Positions 9,228 to 20,596 of a DNA stretch of 64,000 bases are shown one piece after another (the stretch's first letter is position 1; each line of letters opens with the position of its first letter). The translations under genes were made by a program, and so were the position numbers. This DNA is from Polaromonas sp. 39-63-25. Its GTDB lineage: Bacteria; Pseudomonadota; Gammaproteobacteria; Burkholderiales; Burkholderiaceae_C. The stretch is from assembly GCF_002278925.1 (NCBI RefSeq), contig NZ_NCJH01000023.1, positions 1-64,000 on the forward strand, read 5' to 3'. A model generated the notes under the pieces. The model was not told the origin of the DNA. It searched no databases and saw only the letters and a list, made by a program, of their open reading frames with translations.

Positions 9228-10547
9228 TCAACCACCTGGTGACGTTTTAAAATTCGCTTTCTTCAGCAGGGATTCATATTGCTGGGACATCATGTAGTTT
9301 TGTACCTGTGCCATGAAATCCATGGTGACAACCACAATAATCAGCAACGAGGTTCCACCGAAATAAAACGGCACGTTGTACTTCAAAATCAGAAACTCCG
9401 GCAGCAAGCACACAAAAGTGATGTAAATGGCGCCCGCCAGAGTCAACCGCACCAGAATCTTGTCAATGTAACGCGCCGTCTGGTCACCGGGGCGAATACC
9501 AGGAATGAAAGCACCGCTCTTTTTCAGGTTGTCAGCCGTTTCACGGCTATTGAACACCAGCGCCGTGTAAAAGAAACAGAAAAATATGATTGCACTGGCA
9601 TACAGCAATACATAGATCGGCTGGCCCGGCGTTAATGTGCCGGCGATATCCTTGAGCCAGCGCATGCCCTCGCCCGTGCTGAACCAGCCAACCACGGTCG
9701 CCGGCAACAGAATGATCGACGAAGCAAAAATCGGAGGGATTACACCGGCCATGTTGAGCTTCAAGGGCAGATGGGAGGATTGACCGCCATAGACCTTGTT
9801 GCCCACCTGCCGCCTGGCGTAATTCACCAGAATCTTTCGCTGACCACGCTCGACAAACACAACAAAATAAGTAACCAGGACGACAACCGCAACAATCACG
9901 ATGGCCACCAGAATACTCATGGCACCGGTGCGAACAAGTTCAAGCAAACCGCCAAGCGCACTGGGCAGACCTGCGGCGATACCCGCAAAAATCAGAATCG
10001 AAATACCGTTACCCAAGCCACGCTCGGTGATCTGCTCGCCGAGCCACATCAAAAACATCGTGCCTGCCGTCAAGCTGACCACCGCCGTCATGCGAAATCC
10101 GAAGCCAGGAGCGAGCACCAGACCCGGCGAGCTCTCCAGCGCAATCGCGATACCCATGGACTGAAACAGCGCCAAACCCAGGGTCCCGTAACGGGTGTAT
10201 TGCGTGATCTTCCTGCGACCAGCTTCACCTTCTTTTTTCATCTGCTCGAATGTCGGAACGACATAGGTGAGCAGCTGCATGATGATGGAAGCCGAGATGT
10301 AGGGCATGATGCCCAGCGCAAACACCGTGAACCGCGACAAGGCTCCACCGGAAAACATATTGAACAAACTCAATATGCCGCCCTGCTGCCCCTTGAACAG
10401 CTGCTGCAGCTGCCCGGGATCAATTCCGGGAACCGGAATGTGAGCCCCAACCCGATACACCACCAGAGCAAGCAGCAAAAACACAAGCCTGTTGCGCAGA
10501 TCGCCGAACTTGCCGGTTTTTGCAATTTGTGCAGAGCTGGTTGCCAC
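9228..10547 (-). CDS. secY: Protein translocase subunit SecY
   Basis: A 439-residue inner-membrane channel with ten predicted spans. It contains the plug/TM2 region ([20 protein letters not shown]), [15 protein letters not shown], and the cytoplasmic loop KIRPGDQTA-like segment ([20 protein letters not shown]) that contacts SecA and the ribosome. Its place between rplO and infA is the standard spc-operon position. Length is close to E. coli SecY (443). Confidence 0.97.
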   Translation of the reverse strand: MATSSAQIAKTGKFGDLRNRLVFLLLALVVYRVGAHIPVPGIDPGQLQQLFKGQQGGILSLFNMFSGGALSRFTVFALGIMPYISASIIMQLLTYVVPTFEQMKKEGEAGRRKITQYTRYGTLGLALFQSMGIAIALESSPGLVLAPGFGFRMTAVVSLTAGTMFLMWLGEQITERGLGNGISILIFAGIAAGLPSALGGLLELVRTGAMSILVAIVIVAVVVLVTYFVVFVERGQRKILVNYARRQVGNKVYGGQSSHLPLKLNMAGVIPPIFASSIILLPATVVGWFSTGEGMRWLKDIAGTLTPGQPIYVLLYASAIIFFCFFYTALVFNSRETADNLKKSGAFIPGIRPGDQTARYIDKILVRLTLAGAIYITFVCLLPEFLILKYNVPFYFGGTSLLIIVVVTMDFMAQVQNYMMSQQYESLLKKANFKTSPGG

Positions 10548-10570
10548 TGGTCGTTATCCGTGTATGAGTA

Positions 10571-11002
10571 TTAAGCGATCACGCCGCCAGCGGCTTCGAT
10601 CACGGCCTTGGCACCTGCCGTCGCACCGATGCCATTGAGCTTGACAGCCTTGGTCAGTGCACCCGACTTGATGACTTTGACGTTCTTTGCCAGCTGCCCC
10701 ACGAGGCCAGCCGTTTTGAGCGCCAACAGATCCACTTCGGCAAGGCCGAGCTGCTCAAGAGCAGTCAAGGTCACTTCCGCATTGAACTTGAGGTTGTGCG
10801 ACTTGAAGCCACGCTTGGGCAAGCGGCGCTGCAAAGGCATCTGACCGCCTTCAAACCCCACCTTGTGGTAGCCACCGGCACGGGATTTCTGGCCTTTATG
10901 GCCACGACCGGCCGTTTTGCCGATGCCCGAACCGATACCGCGACCGACGCGGCGTTTGGCATGTTTTGCGCCTGCGGCAGGCTTGATTCCGTTTAGTTCC
11001 AT
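10571..11002 (-). CDS. rplO: 50S ribosomal protein L15
   Basis: A 143-residue large-subunit protein. The N-terminal Gly/Arg/Lys-rich arm ([20 protein letters not shown]) and [15 protein letters not shown] are diagnostic. Two adjacent ATGs exist; the second (11002) is preferred because the GGAG ribosome site is only 3 nt from the first. The gene lies between rpmD and secY. Confidence 0.96.
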   Translation of the reverse strand: MELNGIKPAAGAKHAKRRVGRGIGSGIGKTAGRGHKGQKSRAGGYHKVGFEGGQMPLQRRLPKRGFKSHNLKFNAEVTLTALEQLGLAEVDLLALKTAGLVGQLAKNVKVIKSGALTKAVKLNGIGATAGAKAVIEAAGGVIA

Positions 11003-11014
11003 CATAAGCTCCGC

Positions 11015-11197
11015 TTACAGCACCTTGACCAGGTAGCTGATCTTGTTGATCATGCCGCGCACAGCGGGCGTGTCCTGCAGTTCGCTCTTGCTGTTGATAC
11101 CGCGGAGACCCAGACCGCGCACCGTGGCGCGATGGGATTCCTTGGTGCCAATCGGGCTGCGAACCAGCGTCACCGTGAGTTTTTTCTCTGTCGTCAT
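11015..11197 (-). CDS. rpmD: 50S ribosomal protein L30
   Basis: A 60-residue protein ([20 protein letters not shown]..., ending KISYLVKVL). The motif [20 protein letters not shown] is typical. Length is normal for bacterial L30. It sits 11 nt after rpsE and 12 nt before rplO. Confidence 0.95.
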   Translation of the reverse strand: MTTEKKLTVTLVRSPIGTKESHRATVRGLGLRGINSKSELQDTPAVRGMINKISYLVKVL

Positions 11198-11208
11198 TGG
11201 GTATCGCC

Positions 11209-11727
11209 TTAGCCGAAGATTTCTTCGACGGATTTGCCACGCTTGGCTGCGATGTCCGAAGCCGTCGTGGAGTTATTCAGGGCGTCCATCGTTGCACGCA
11301 CCATGTTGTACGGATTGCTGGAGCCATGGCTTTTAGCGACGATGTCAGTGATACCCATCACTTCAAACACCGCACGCATCGGGCCACCGGCAATGATGCC
11401 AGTACCTTTGGCGGCCGGCATCATCATGACGCTGGCAGCACCCCAATGGCCGAACACGTTATGGTGAAGCGTGCCGTTTTTCAGGGACACTTTCGTCATG
11501 TTGCGACGGGCTTCTTCCATGGCTTTTTGCACGGCCGCAGGCACTTCTTTCGACTTGCCCTTACCCATACCGACACGACCGTCGCCATCACCAACCACGG
11601 TCAGGGCGGCAAAACCCAAAATCCGGCCGCCTTTGACAACTTTGGTCACGCGGTTCACCGCGATCATTTTTTCCTTCAGACCATCGTCTGGAGCGTCGTT
11701 TTGTTGTTTTGCTTGAAACTTAGCCAT
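11209..11727 (-). CDS. rpsE: 30S ribosomal protein S5
   Basis: A 172-residue protein involved in decoding fidelity and mRNA helicase activity at the entry tunnel. The double-stranded-RNA-binding fold at the N-terminus shows [20 protein letters not shown] and the [20 protein letters not shown] loop. The C-terminal part has [20 protein letters not shown]. Length fits the family. Confidence 0.97.
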   Translation of the reverse strand: MAKFQAKQQNDAPDDGLKEKMIAVNRVTKVVKGGRILGFAALTVVGDGDGRVGMGKGKSKEVPAAVQKAMEEARRNMTKVSLKNGTLHHNVFGHWGAASVMMMPAAKGTGIIAGGPMRAVFEVMGITDIVAKSHGSSNPYNMVRATMDALNNSTTASDIAAKRGKSVEEIFG

Positions 11728-11744
11728 ACTTAATTCCAGTCTGC

Positions 11745-12110
11745 TTAGAACTGCAAGCCAGCTTCGCGAGCTGCCTCGGCCAGCGCTTTGACGCGGCCGT
11801 GGTACGCAAAGCCAGCGCGGTCAAACGCTACTTTTTCCACACCTGCCGCTTTTGCCTTTTCGGCAATACGCTTGCCAATGGCCTGCGCAGCAGCAACGTT
11901 GGCACCCTTGCCCGAAGCGCCAAGGTCCTTGCGAACTTCGACTTCCGCGGTCGAGGCAGATGCCAGGATCTTGGTGCCGTCGCCAGAGATGACGCTGGCG
12001 TAAATATGCAAATTGGTGCGATTCACCGTCAGACGGGCAACACCTTGCGTGGCAATGCGGATGCGGGTCTGGCGTGAACGACGAAGGCGCTGCTCTTTTT
12101 TGGTCAACAT
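11745..12110 (-). CDS. rplR: 50S ribosomal protein L18
   Basis: A 121-residue 5S rRNA-binding protein. The basic N-terminus [20 protein letters not shown] and the C-terminus [20 protein letters not shown] identify it. Its spacing to rplF and rpsE (11-17 nt) fits a single transcript. Confidence 0.97.
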   Translation of the reverse strand: MLTKKEQRLRRSRQTRIRIATQGVARLTVNRTNLHIYASVISGDGTKILASASTAEVEVRKDLGASGKGANVAAAQAIGKRIAEKAKAAGVEKVAFDRAGFAYHGRVKALAEAAREAGLQF

Positions 12111-12121
12111 GGTGCAGCTCC

Positions 12122-12655
12122 TTATTTCTTCTTGGTTTCTTTGATCGTGATCTTCTCATCCGAATAACGGATGCCCTTGCCCTTGTAAGGCTCGGGAGGA
12201 CGAACCGCACGAACTTCGGCAGCAATCTGGCCGACGCGCTGACGATCCGCACCCTTGATCACCACTTCGGTAGGCGTAGGCGTCGCGACCTGAATACCAG
12301 CCGGCATATCCATCACCACAGGGTGCGAATAACCTACCGTCAAATTCAGCTTGGCACCTTGCGCCTGGGCCTTGTAACCCACACCAACCAGGTTCAGCTT
12401 CTTCTCGAAACCCTTGGTGACGCCCGTCACCATGTTGTTGACCAGCTGACGCATGGTTCCACTCATGGCATTGGCTTCACGCGACTCGTTGGCCGGCACA
12501 AAAGTCAACTGGCCAGCATCATTCTTGATGGTCACCAGGGAATTTTGCGTCAGCGCCAGGGCCCCGAGGGCACCCTTGACATTGATCTGGTCGTCTTTCA
12601 TCGCCACGTCCACGCCCTGGGGCACGACGACTGGCATTTTTCCTACACGAGACAT
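12122..12655 (-). CDS. rplF: 50S ribosomal protein L6
   Basis: A 177-residue protein near the factor-binding site of the large subunit. It starts [20 protein letters not shown] and contains the L6 signature region ([20 protein letters not shown]) at the C-terminus. Length is the same as E. coli L6. It lies between rpsH and rplR. Confidence 0.97.
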   Translation of the reverse strand: MSRVGKMPVVVPQGVDVAMKDDQINVKGALGALALTQNSLVTIKNDAGQLTFVPANESREANAMSGTMRQLVNNMVTGVTKGFEKKLNLVGVGYKAQAQGAKLNLTVGYSHPVVMDMPAGIQVATPTPTEVVIKGADRQRVGQIAAEVRAVRPPEPYKGKGIRYSDEKITIKETKKK

Positions 12656-12677
12656 TTCAGTTACTCCTCAATGCCCG

Positions 12678-13073
12678 TTAGGCCACATAGCAAAGCACTT
12701 CACCACCGATACCGGTAGCGCGCGCCTTACGATCAGTCATGACACCCTGGGGGGTCGTGACAATGGCGACACCCAGACCGTTCATGACCTGGGGGATGGC
12801 GCCGTGGCCTTTGTAGACGCGAAGGCCGGGGCGGCTGACGCGCTCAATGCGCTCAATCACCGGGCGTCCTGCGTAATACTTCAGGGCGATTTCCAACTGG
12901 GGCTTGCCATCGTTGGCGCTGACGGAAAAGCCATCGATGTAGCCCTCATCCTTCAACACCTGCGCAATGGCGACTTTGACTTTTGAAGACGGCACCAGCA
13001 CAACGGCCTTTTCAACCATTTGTGCATTGCGGATGCGTGTCAGCATGTCGGCAATAGGATCACTCATACTCAT
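12678..13073 (-). CDS. rpsH: 30S ribosomal protein S8
   Basis: A 131-residue primary 16S rRNA-binding protein. [20 protein letters not shown] at the start and [20 protein letters not shown] in the C-terminal half are diagnostic. In E. coli S8 represses this operon post-transcriptionally at rplE; no such site was traced here. Confidence 0.97.
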   Translation of the reverse strand: MSMSDPIADMLTRIRNAQMVEKAVVLVPSSKVKVAIAQVLKDEGYIDGFSVSANDGKPQLEIALKYYAGRPVIERIERVSRPGLRVYKGHGAIPQVMNGLGVAIVTTPQGVMTDRKARATGIGGEVLCYVA

Positions 13074-13090
13074 TTGCGGTTCTCCTATGC

Positions 13091-13396
13091 TTACCAGCTT
13101 GCCTTGGTGATACCAGGGATATCACCAGCAAAAGCCAACTCGCGGATCTTGGCGCGAGCCAAGCCAAATTGACGGAATGTGCCACGCGGACGACCCGTGA
13201 TCGCACAGCGGTTGCGCTGACGTGTCGGATTCGCATTGCGGGGCAACTTTTGCAACTCCAGACGAGCCAGTGCGCGCTCTTCATCGGAGCGCTTGGCGTC
13301 GTTGGACGTCGCCTTGAGTTCAGCGTGTTTCTTGGCGAACTTGGCCACGAGTTTGTCGCGCTTCAGTTCACGTTGCAATAAAGCCTGTTTTGCCAT
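13091..13396 (-). CDS. rpsN: 30S ribosomal protein S14
   Basis: A 101-residue protein, the long zinc-independent form without the CxxC pairs. [20 protein letters not shown] and the C-terminal [20 protein letters not shown] are diagnostic. The ATG at 13396 gives the family N-terminus; an upstream in-frame extension overlapping rplE does not resemble S14. Confidence 0.96.
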   Translation of the reverse strand: MAKQALLQRELKRDKLVAKFAKKHAELKATSNDAKRSDEERALARLELQKLPRNANPTRQRNRCAITGRPRGTFRQFGLARAKIRELAFAGDIPGITKASW

Positions 13397-13403
13397 GCCC
13401 GCC

Positions 13404-13943
13404 TCAGTTCTTGAACGGAAAACGGAAGCCGGTGAGGAGCGCCTTGCACTCTTCGTCGGTCTTAGCCGTGGTGGTGATGCTGATGTTGAGACCACGCAAG
13501 GCGTCAACCTTGTCGTACTCAATCTCAGGGAAAATGATCTGCTCTTTCACGCCGATGTTGTAGTTGCCGCGACCATCAAAGGCCCGACCGGAGATACCGC
13601 GAAAGTCACGGACACGGGGCAAGGCCACCGTCACGAAACGATCAAGGAACTCATACATCTGGACGCCGCGCAGCGTGACCATGCAGCCAATCGGAAGGTC
13701 TTCGCGGATCTTGAAACCGGCGATAGCCTTCTTGGCCTTGGTCACCACCGGCTTCTGGCCGGCAATCTTGGTCATGTCGCTGACGGCATGCTCCATGACC
13801 TTTTTATCGGCCACAGCCTCACTCACACCCATGTTGAGGGTGATCTTGGTGATGCGGGGAACCTGCATCGGGGAGGTGTAACCAAACTTTTCCATCAAGC
13901 TTGGTGCGATTTTTTCGCGGTATTGCTGTTGCAAGCGTGCCAT
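13404..13943 (-). CDS. rplE: 50S ribosomal protein L5
   Basis: A 179-residue 5S rRNA-binding protein. It starts [20 protein letters not shown] and contains KIRGDLPIG-like ([20 protein letters not shown]) and [21 protein letters not shown] second ATG six bases upstream (13949) overlaps the rplX stop by 4 nt and is nearer an AAGG ribosome site, so the protein may carry two extra residues (MN). Confidence 0.95.
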   Translation of the reverse strand: MARLQQQYREKIAPSLMEKFGYTSPMQVPRITKITLNMGVSEAVADKKVMEHAVSDMTKIAGQKPVVTKAKKAIAGFKIREDLPIGCMVTLRGVQMYEFLDRFVTVALPRVRDFRGISGRAFDGRGNYNIGVKEQIIFPEIEYDKVDALRGLNISITTTAKTDEECKALLTGFRFPFKN

Positions 13944-13945
13944 GT

Positions 13946-14266
13946 TCATGCAGCCTTAATTTCTTCGCCGCTGGACTTGAAGACGCGCACTTTTTTGCCG
14001 TCAGCCAACAACTTGATGCCCACCCGATCCGCCTTGCCCGTTGCAGCATTGAAAATGGCCACATTGGATTGGTGAATCGGCATGCTTTTTTCCACGATGC
14101 CGCCAGCGGCTCCCTTGAGAGGGTTGGGCTTGGTGTGTTTTTTCACCAGGTTGATCCCGTCCACCAGCACATGGCTGTCGTCCTTGCGCAGCGAAATCGT
14201 GCCGCGCTTACCCTTGTCACGACCTGCGATCACAATGATCTCGTCGCCTTTGCGAATCTTGTTCAT
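13946..14266 (-). CDS. rplX: 50S ribosomal protein L24
   Basis: A 106-residue assembly-initiator protein of the large subunit. [20 protein letters not shown] is the KOW motif characteristic of L24, and [20 protein letters not shown] follows. It lies 9 nt after rplN and is coupled to rplE. Confidence 0.96.
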   Translation of the reverse strand: MNKIRKGDEIIVIAGRDKGKRGTISLRKDDSHVLVDGINLVKKHTKPNPLKGAAGGIVEKSMPIHQSNVAIFNAATGKADRVGIKLLADGKKVRVFKSSGEEIKAA

Positions 14267-14275
14267 GGCGCGTCC

Positions 14276-14644
14276 TTACAGAACTTCAGGAGCCAGGGAC
14301 ACGATCTTCATGAACTTCTCGGTGCGCAACTCGCGCGTCACCGGTCCGAAGATGCGGGTGCCGATAGGCTCCAGCTTGGCATTAAGCAACACGGCTGCGT
14401 TGCCATCGAATTTGACGAGTGAACCATCGCCGCGACGAATGCCCTTGGCAGTACGAACCACCACAGCACTGTAGACCTCGCCTTTTTTGACGCGGCCACG
14501 CGGAGCGGCTTCTTTGATACTCACCTTGATGACATCACCGACGCTGGCATAGCGGCGCTTGGACCCGCCCAGCACCTTGATGCACATCACAGATTTGGCA
14601 CCCGTGTTGTCAGCAACATCGAGTTTGGATTGCGTTTGAATCAT
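14276..14644 (-). CDS. rplN: 50S ribosomal protein L14
   Basis: A 122-residue protein at the subunit interface. [20 protein letters not shown] and the C-terminal [15 protein letters not shown]-like end ([17 protein letters not shown]) identify it. It is the first gene of this transcript. In most proteobacteria rpsQ lies immediately upstream, but here the next upstream gene is glpD, more than 300 bp away, and rplN has its own promoter. Confidence 0.97.
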   Translation of the reverse strand: MIQTQSKLDVADNTGAKSVMCIKVLGGSKRRYASVGDVIKVSIKEAAPRGRVKKGEVYSAVVVRTAKGIRRGDGSLVKFDGNAAVLLNAKLEPIGTRIFGPVTRELRTEKFMKIVSLAPEVL

Positions 14645-14786
14645 TTAAATTAGTCCCAACTTGCACCAGCGCCTTTTCCCCAAAGGGAAGTCTTGCCAGT
14701 CAGTCTTGGGCCCGTCGTCCACACCACAAACCACTTGCGATGCTTCCGTTAGGCAGAATTCTCAGCTTTTTACAGCGAAGCCCACG

Positions 14787-14815
14787 ATTATTAACAAATT
14801 CGCTGCGGCTGTCAA
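14787..14815 (-). promoter_or_regulatory. Sigma-70 promoter of the rplN-to-rplQ ribosomal operon
   Basis: The -35 box is TTGACA (14810-14815), the spacer is 17 bp and the -10 box is AATAAT (14787-14792). The predicted transcription start is near 14780, giving a leader of about 136 nt before rplN. This is the best promoter match in the window, and it suits an operon that has been separated from the S10 operon. Confidence 0.85.
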
Positions 14816-14865
14816 CACCTCTTGCTGCAAATTGTTCGCCAGGTACGACATCCCATCAGAATCAA

Positions 14866-14924
14866 CTACAAAAACAGCCTCATCCCATTTGCGGACGGGC
14901 GCGGGCAGCTATTAAAAATGTAGC
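14866..14924 (-). repeat. GCTAT-type dispersed repeat, copy C (downstream of glpD)
   Basis: In minus-strand orientation it opens GCTACATTTTTAATAGCTG, continues CCCGCGCCCGTCC, has GGGATGAGGC and ends in a GTTTTTG tract. It begins 45 nt after the glpD stop on the same strand, so it may shape the glpD mRNA end. It also lies upstream of the rplN promoter. Confidence 0.8.
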
Positions 14925-14969
14925 GGCCACAACCGGTTCTTCGGCGCTGGGCGCGGGGATGGAAGGGAA

Positions 14970-16556
14970 TCAGGCCGGAAAAGTCAGGTACTGATCCGCC
15001 AGGGCCAGAAAATCGGCGAGCCGGGGATCCACCCCGGTTTCCTGCGCCAGCAACTCAGCCACACTCCGCGCCAGGGTCTTGGCAAGCGCGGCGTCCAGAA
15101 ACAGGAGCCGGGATCGGCGCGCCAGCACATCCTCCACCGTACGGGCGTACTCGTAGCGCGCGGCAAAACGCACCATCGCCTCCGTCAGGCCACCGCCCAG
15201 CATCCTTTCCGCCCCAGGCAGGGCCTGGACGGCAGCCGCATCGCTCCCATACAGATGCAGCCCGGGCGCATCGCTAATCTTGTGAACGGATGGCTGGGCG
15301 CCTACCAGTTGGAGGCTGGCCGTGACGCCGCCCGGGCGTTTTGCCAGCAGTTCAGCACCGAAACAGCTGTCCAGCACGTCTTCAGCCATGGCGCGGTAGG
15401 TCGTCCATTTGCCGCCGGTCACGGTGACCAGACCGCTTTTGCTGACCAGTACCGTGTGTTCACGCGACAGCGCCTGGGTGCTGTCGCCATCTTCTTCCGG
15501 TGGTTTGACCAGAGGACGCAACCCGACCCAGATGCTCTTGATGTCGGCCGGGCCGGGTGCCCGGCTCAGGTAGCGCGCCGACTCGCCGAGGATAAAGTCG
15601 ACCTCTTCGCGAAAGGCCAGGGGTTCACGCGCCAGGTCGTTGCGCGGCGTGTCGGTGGTCCCCAGGATGGTCTTGCCCAGCCAGGGCACAGCAAACAGCA
15701 CCCGCCCGTCGGCGGTTTTGGGAACCAGCAGGGCGTGGTCGGTAGGTAAAAACGAGCGATCAACGACAATGTGAACACCCTGGCTGGGCGCCACCATGGG
15801 CTTCGCCTCGCGGCCTATGGCCTGGCCGTCGAGCAGTCGCAGCTGGTCGACCCAAACCCCGGTCGCATTCACAATACATTTGGCTCGCAGCGTAAGTGCC
15901 CGCCCACTTTCATGATCAACTACATGCAAGCCCACCAGCTTGTCCCCCTCATGGACGAGACCGGTCGCAGCACAATAATTGACCAGCAAGGCGCCGGCGC
16001 GCGCGGCACTGCGCGCCAGCGCCAGTGCCAGCCGCGCATCGTCGAACTGGCCGTCCCAATATTTGACCCCGCCCCTGAGTCCGGACTGGCGGGCCGTTGG
16101 CTGGAGCTGCAATGTTTCAGCGCGGTTGAGGAATTCGGTGGCGCCCAAGCCGGCCTTGCCGGCGAGCGCGTCATACATCTTGAGTCCGATGCCATAAAAC
16201 GGAGCCTCCCAGAACTTGTAGGAAGGCATCACAAAAGGCAAGGGCTGCGCCAGATGCGGCGCATTGGCCAGCAGGCGCGTGCGTTCGTGCAGGGCTTCGC
16301 GAACCAGGGAAATGTTGCCCTGCGCCAGATAGCGAACCCCGCCATGAACCAGCTTGGTAGCGCGCGAGGAGGTGCCCTTGGCAAAGTCGTGCGATTCGAC
16401 CACCACGACGGAAAATCCGCGTGCCGCGGCATCCAGCGCGACACCGAGGCCGGTAGCCCCGCCGCCGATGATCGCAATGTCGTAAGTGTGGGGTGCCTTG
16501 AGGCGTTCTATCAGGTCTGCGCGTCGCGTCGGCAACGGCGGGGAATCAAAAGTCAT
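14970..16556 (-). CDS. glpD: FAD-dependent glycerol-3-phosphate dehydrogenase
   Basis: Oxidises glycerol-3-phosphate to dihydroxyacetone phosphate and passes electrons to quinones at the inner membrane. The FAD-binding N-terminus reads YDIAIIGGGATGLGVALDAA, followed by GTSSRATKLVHGGVRYLAQG, which is strongly diagnostic. The protein has 528 residues from the ATG at 16556, close to the family norm. GGAG lies 5 nt upstream of this ATG; an ATG three codons earlier (16565) is also possible. It is the last gene of the glycerol importer operon, completing the pathway with glpK on the other strand. Confidence 0.96.
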   Translation of the reverse strand: MTFDSPPLPTRRADLIERLKAPHTYDIAIIGGGATGLGVALDAAARGFSVVVVESHDFAKGTSSRATKLVHGGVRYLAQGNISLVREALHERTRLLANAPHLAQPLPFVMPSYKFWEAPFYGIGLKMYDALAGKAGLGATEFLNRAETLQLQPTARQSGLRGGVKYWDGQFDDARLALALARSAARAGALLVNYCAATGLVHEGDKLVGLHVVDHESGRALTLRAKCIVNATGVWVDQLRLLDGQAIGREAKPMVAPSQGVHIVVDRSFLPTDHALLVPKTADGRVLFAVPWLGKTILGTTDTPRNDLAREPLAFREEVDFILGESARYLSRAPGPADIKSIWVGLRPLVKPPEEDGDSTQALSREHTVLVSKSGLVTVTGGKWTTYRAMAEDVLDSCFGAELLAKRPGGVTASLQLVGAQPSVHKISDAPGLHLYGSDAAAVQALPGAERMLGGGLTEAMVRFAARYEYARTVEDVLARRSRLLFLDAALAKTLARSVAELLAQETGVDPRLADFLALADQYLTFPA

Positions 16557-16620
16557 GGGCTCCATTGTCCATCTCCGCAGCAACCCCGGAACAGGTTGCG
16601 CCTTCCTGGCTTTCTTGTTG

Positions 16621-16660
16621 GCAAGCGCGCACGGACGCGGTGGTCCGTGCGCGGGCTTGC
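16621..16660 (-). terminator. Large hairpin between glpV and glpD
   Basis: An 11-bp perfect stem, CGCGCACGGAC / GTCCGTGCGCG with a 6-nt loop, is extended by GCAAG / CTTGC. There is no T-tract, so it is more likely an mRNA-end stabiliser or processing block separating glpV from glpD expression than a full terminator. Confidence 0.55.
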
Positions 16661-16702
16661 ATCAGTCAAGCAACATGCGGGCCGGAGCCCGGGCGGTTGC
16701 GG

Positions 16703-18433
<1,731 letters not shown>

Positions 18434-18521
18434 GACTTGTCTCCTCAATTGATGACCTCCCCCAGTGTTTCCACGACTCGCCCGGCTCCGGGGAAGCAAT
18501 GAGCCGAATCCGTACCCTCCG

Positions 18522-18830
18522 CTAACCCTTGCGCATGACAAGCGCAAGCCATCCCATGGAAATGACAAAACTGAACCAGATAGACGGGTCGGCCTGCAGG
18601 CCCAGTGCGGCACCCAGCTTTCCACTGAGGCCCACAAAGATCAGGTTGATGTAGGCGGCGCCCAGCAGGCCGATGAACAGCCGGTCGCCGCGTGTTGTTT
18701 CCAGCGGCAAAAAGCCGCGACGCGCCGTTGTCGGAGACTTGATCTCCCAGACCGTCATGCCAATCAGCATCAGGACAATGCAGGTAAAAAAAATGGCTAC
18801 CGGCAGGGTCCACGCCATCCACTCAAACAT
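18522..18830 (-). CDS. glpU: Small inner-membrane protein of the glycerol importer (GlpU, DUF2160)
   Basis: A 102-residue protein with about three membrane spans (LPVAIFFTCIVLMLIGMTVW; FIGLLGAAYINLIFVGLSG; WFSFVISMGWLALVM). It matches the DUF2160 family, which occurs almost only between the permease and binding-protein genes of this type of glycerol importer. Its function in the complex is not established. It lies 24 nt after glpQ and about 90 nt before glpV. Confidence 0.85.
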   Translation of the reverse strand: MFEWMAWTLPVAIFFTCIVLMLIGMTVWEIKSPTTARRGFLPLETTRGDRLFIGLLGAAYINLIFVGLSGKLGAALGLQADPSIWFSFVISMGWLALVMRKG

Positions 18831-18854
18831 GCCTGTTTCTCCTTGTCTGCGGTT

Positions 18855-19667
18855 TCATACCCGACCCATCGCAAAGCCCTTGGCGATGTAGTGCCGTACG
18901 AACCAGATCACGATCGCACCAGGCACGATGGTCAGCACGCCTGCAGCGGCGAGCGTCGCCCAGTCCATGCCCGAAGCAGACACCGTGCGCGTCATCGTGG
19001 CCACGATAGGCTTGGCGTTGACGCTGGTCAGGGTGCGGGCCAGCAACAGCTCGACCCAGCTGAACATGAAGCAGAAGAAAGCCGCCACACCCACACCGGC
19101 CTTGATCAGAGGCAGGAAGATGCGAACGAAAAAGCGCGGAAACGAATAACCGTCGATATACGCTGTCTCGTCGATCTCGCGCGGGATGCCGCTCATGAAG
19201 CCTTCAAGAATCCAGACCGCCAGCGGCACGTTGAACAGCAGGTGCGCCAGCGCCACCGCGATGTGGGTGTCCATCAGGCCCACCGTGGTGTAGAGCTGGA
19301 AAAAGGGGAGCAAAAACACGGCCGGTGGCGTCATGCGGTTGGTCAGTAGCCAGAAGAACACGTGTTTGTCGCCGATGAAGCTGTAGCGGGAGAACGCATA
19401 CGCCGCGGGCAAGGCCACCGTGATCGAAATCACGGTGTTGATAGCCACATAAATCAGGGAATTGATGTAGCCCGAATACCAGGACGGGTCGGTGAAGATG
19501 GTCCGGTAGTTGGCCCAGGTGAACTCCTGAGGGAAAAAGGAAAAACTCGACAGGATTTCGCCATTGGTCTTGAAACTCATGTTGATCATCCAGTAGATGG
19601 GCAACAGCGCAAAAACAATGTAGGCAATGAGGAACAGCGTCCTCGCCTGGAAACGGGGCTTATTCAC
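18855..19667 (-). CDS. glpQ: Glycerol ABC transporter permease GlpQ
   Basis: A 270-residue permease with six spans. The cytoplasmic EAA coupling loop reads IPREIDETAYIDGYSFPRFF. It belongs to the MalG-like half of carbohydrate-type importers. Its start overlaps the end of glpP by 8 nt. The symbol follows the rhizobial importer; it is unrelated to the glycerophosphodiesterase GlpQ of E. coli. Confidence 0.9.
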   Translation of the reverse strand: MNKPRFQARTLFLIAYIVFALLPIYWMINMSFKTNGEILSSFSFFPQEFTWANYRTIFTDPSWYSGYINSLIYVAINTVISITVALPAAYAFSRYSFIGDKHVFFWLLTNRMTPPAVFLLPFFQLYTTVGLMDTHIAVALAHLLFNVPLAVWILEGFMSGIPREIDETAYIDGYSFPRFFVRIFLPLIKAGVGVAAFFCFMFSWVELLLARTLTSVNAKPIVATMTRTVSASGMDWATLAAAGVLTIVPGAIVIWFVRHYIAKGFAMGRV

Positions 19668-20553
19668 CGGTGTTCTCCTTGGTCGCCGTGCCGACCCGTT
19701 GCATCCAGTTGTAGAGAATGAAACACAGCAGCAGGATGATCAGGAAATAGATCAGCGAGAAGGCAGCCGCGGGCCCCAGATCGAACTGGCCCACCGCCTT
19801 CTGCGTGAGGTATTGCGAAAGGAAGGTGGTCGCGTTGCCGGGCCCGCCGCCGGTCAGTACAAAGGGTTCTGTATAGATCATGAAACTGTCCATGAAACGC
19901 AACAGCACGGCAATCATCAACACGCCGCGCATCTTGGGCAGCTGGATGTAGCGAAACACCGCGAACTTGCTGGCCCCGTCGATACGTGCGGCCTGGTAGT
20001 AGGCGTCCGGGATGGAACGCAGTCCGGCATAACAAAGCAGCGCAACCAGCGGTGTCCAGTGCCAGACGTCCATGACCAGCACAGTGATCCAGGCATGCAG
20101 CGCATTGCCGGTGTAGCTGTAGTCGAATCCCATTTCCTGCAGCATCCTGCCAAGCAGGCCGATATCGGCGCGGCCGTAGATCTGCCAGATCGTGCCGACC
20201 ACGTTCCACGGGATCAGCAGCGACAGCGCCACCAGCACCAGAACGGCCGATGCCTTCCAGCCCTGCGCGGGCATGGACAGCGCCAACGCGATGCCCAGGG
20301 GAATTTCGACGGCCAGCACGGCAAACGAAAAAGTCAGCTGGCGCCAGAGCGCCGCATGCAGGTCCTCGTCGCGCATGACGGCGGCAAACCATTCGGTGCC
20401 GACAAACACGCGCCGCTCGGGCGAGATGATGTCCTGCACCGAATAGTTGACTACTGTCATCAGAGGCAGGATGGCCGAGAAGGCCACACAGATGATGACC
20501 GGCAACACCAGCAGCCATGCCTTCTGGTTGACGGGTTTTGTGGTGGTGCTCAT
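19660..20553 (-). CDS. glpP: Glycerol ABC transporter permease GlpP
   Basis: A 297-residue, six-span permease (MalF-like half). The EAA loop reads IPDAYYQAARIDGASKFAVF. The N-terminal segment KAWLLVLPVIICVAFSAILP is the first span. It lies between the second ATPase and glpQ, overlapping the latter. Confidence 0.9.
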   Translation of the reverse strand: MSTTTKPVNQKAWLLVLPVIICVAFSAILPLMTVVNYSVQDIISPERRVFVGTEWFAAVMRDEDLHAALWRQLTFSFAVLAVEIPLGIALALSMPAQGWKASAVLVLVALSLLIPWNVVGTIWQIYGRADIGLLGRMLQEMGFDYSYTGNALHAWITVLVMDVWHWTPLVALLCYAGLRSIPDAYYQAARIDGASKFAVFRYIQLPKMRGVLMIAVLLRFMDSFMIYTEPFVLTGGGPGNATTFLSQYLTQKAVGQFDLGPAAAFSLIYFLIILLLCFILYNWMQRVGTATKENTGE

Positions 20554-20596
20554 GGAGCCCTCCCGCTTCCTGGCCTGGAACGGTTTCGCGCTGCGC

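Larger units (their letters stand above)
14645..14969. other. Intergenic region between glpD and rplN
   Basis: 325 bp without a gene. It holds the promoter and about 136-nt leader of the rplN operon and, on the glpD side, one copy of the ~60-bp GCTAT repeat. No rpsQ, rpmC or other S10-operon gene is present. Confidence 0.8.

Noticed and set aside
14645-14780. A ribosomal-protein leader riboregulator before rplN
   Set aside because: No convincing stem pattern was found by eye; only the promoter is supported.
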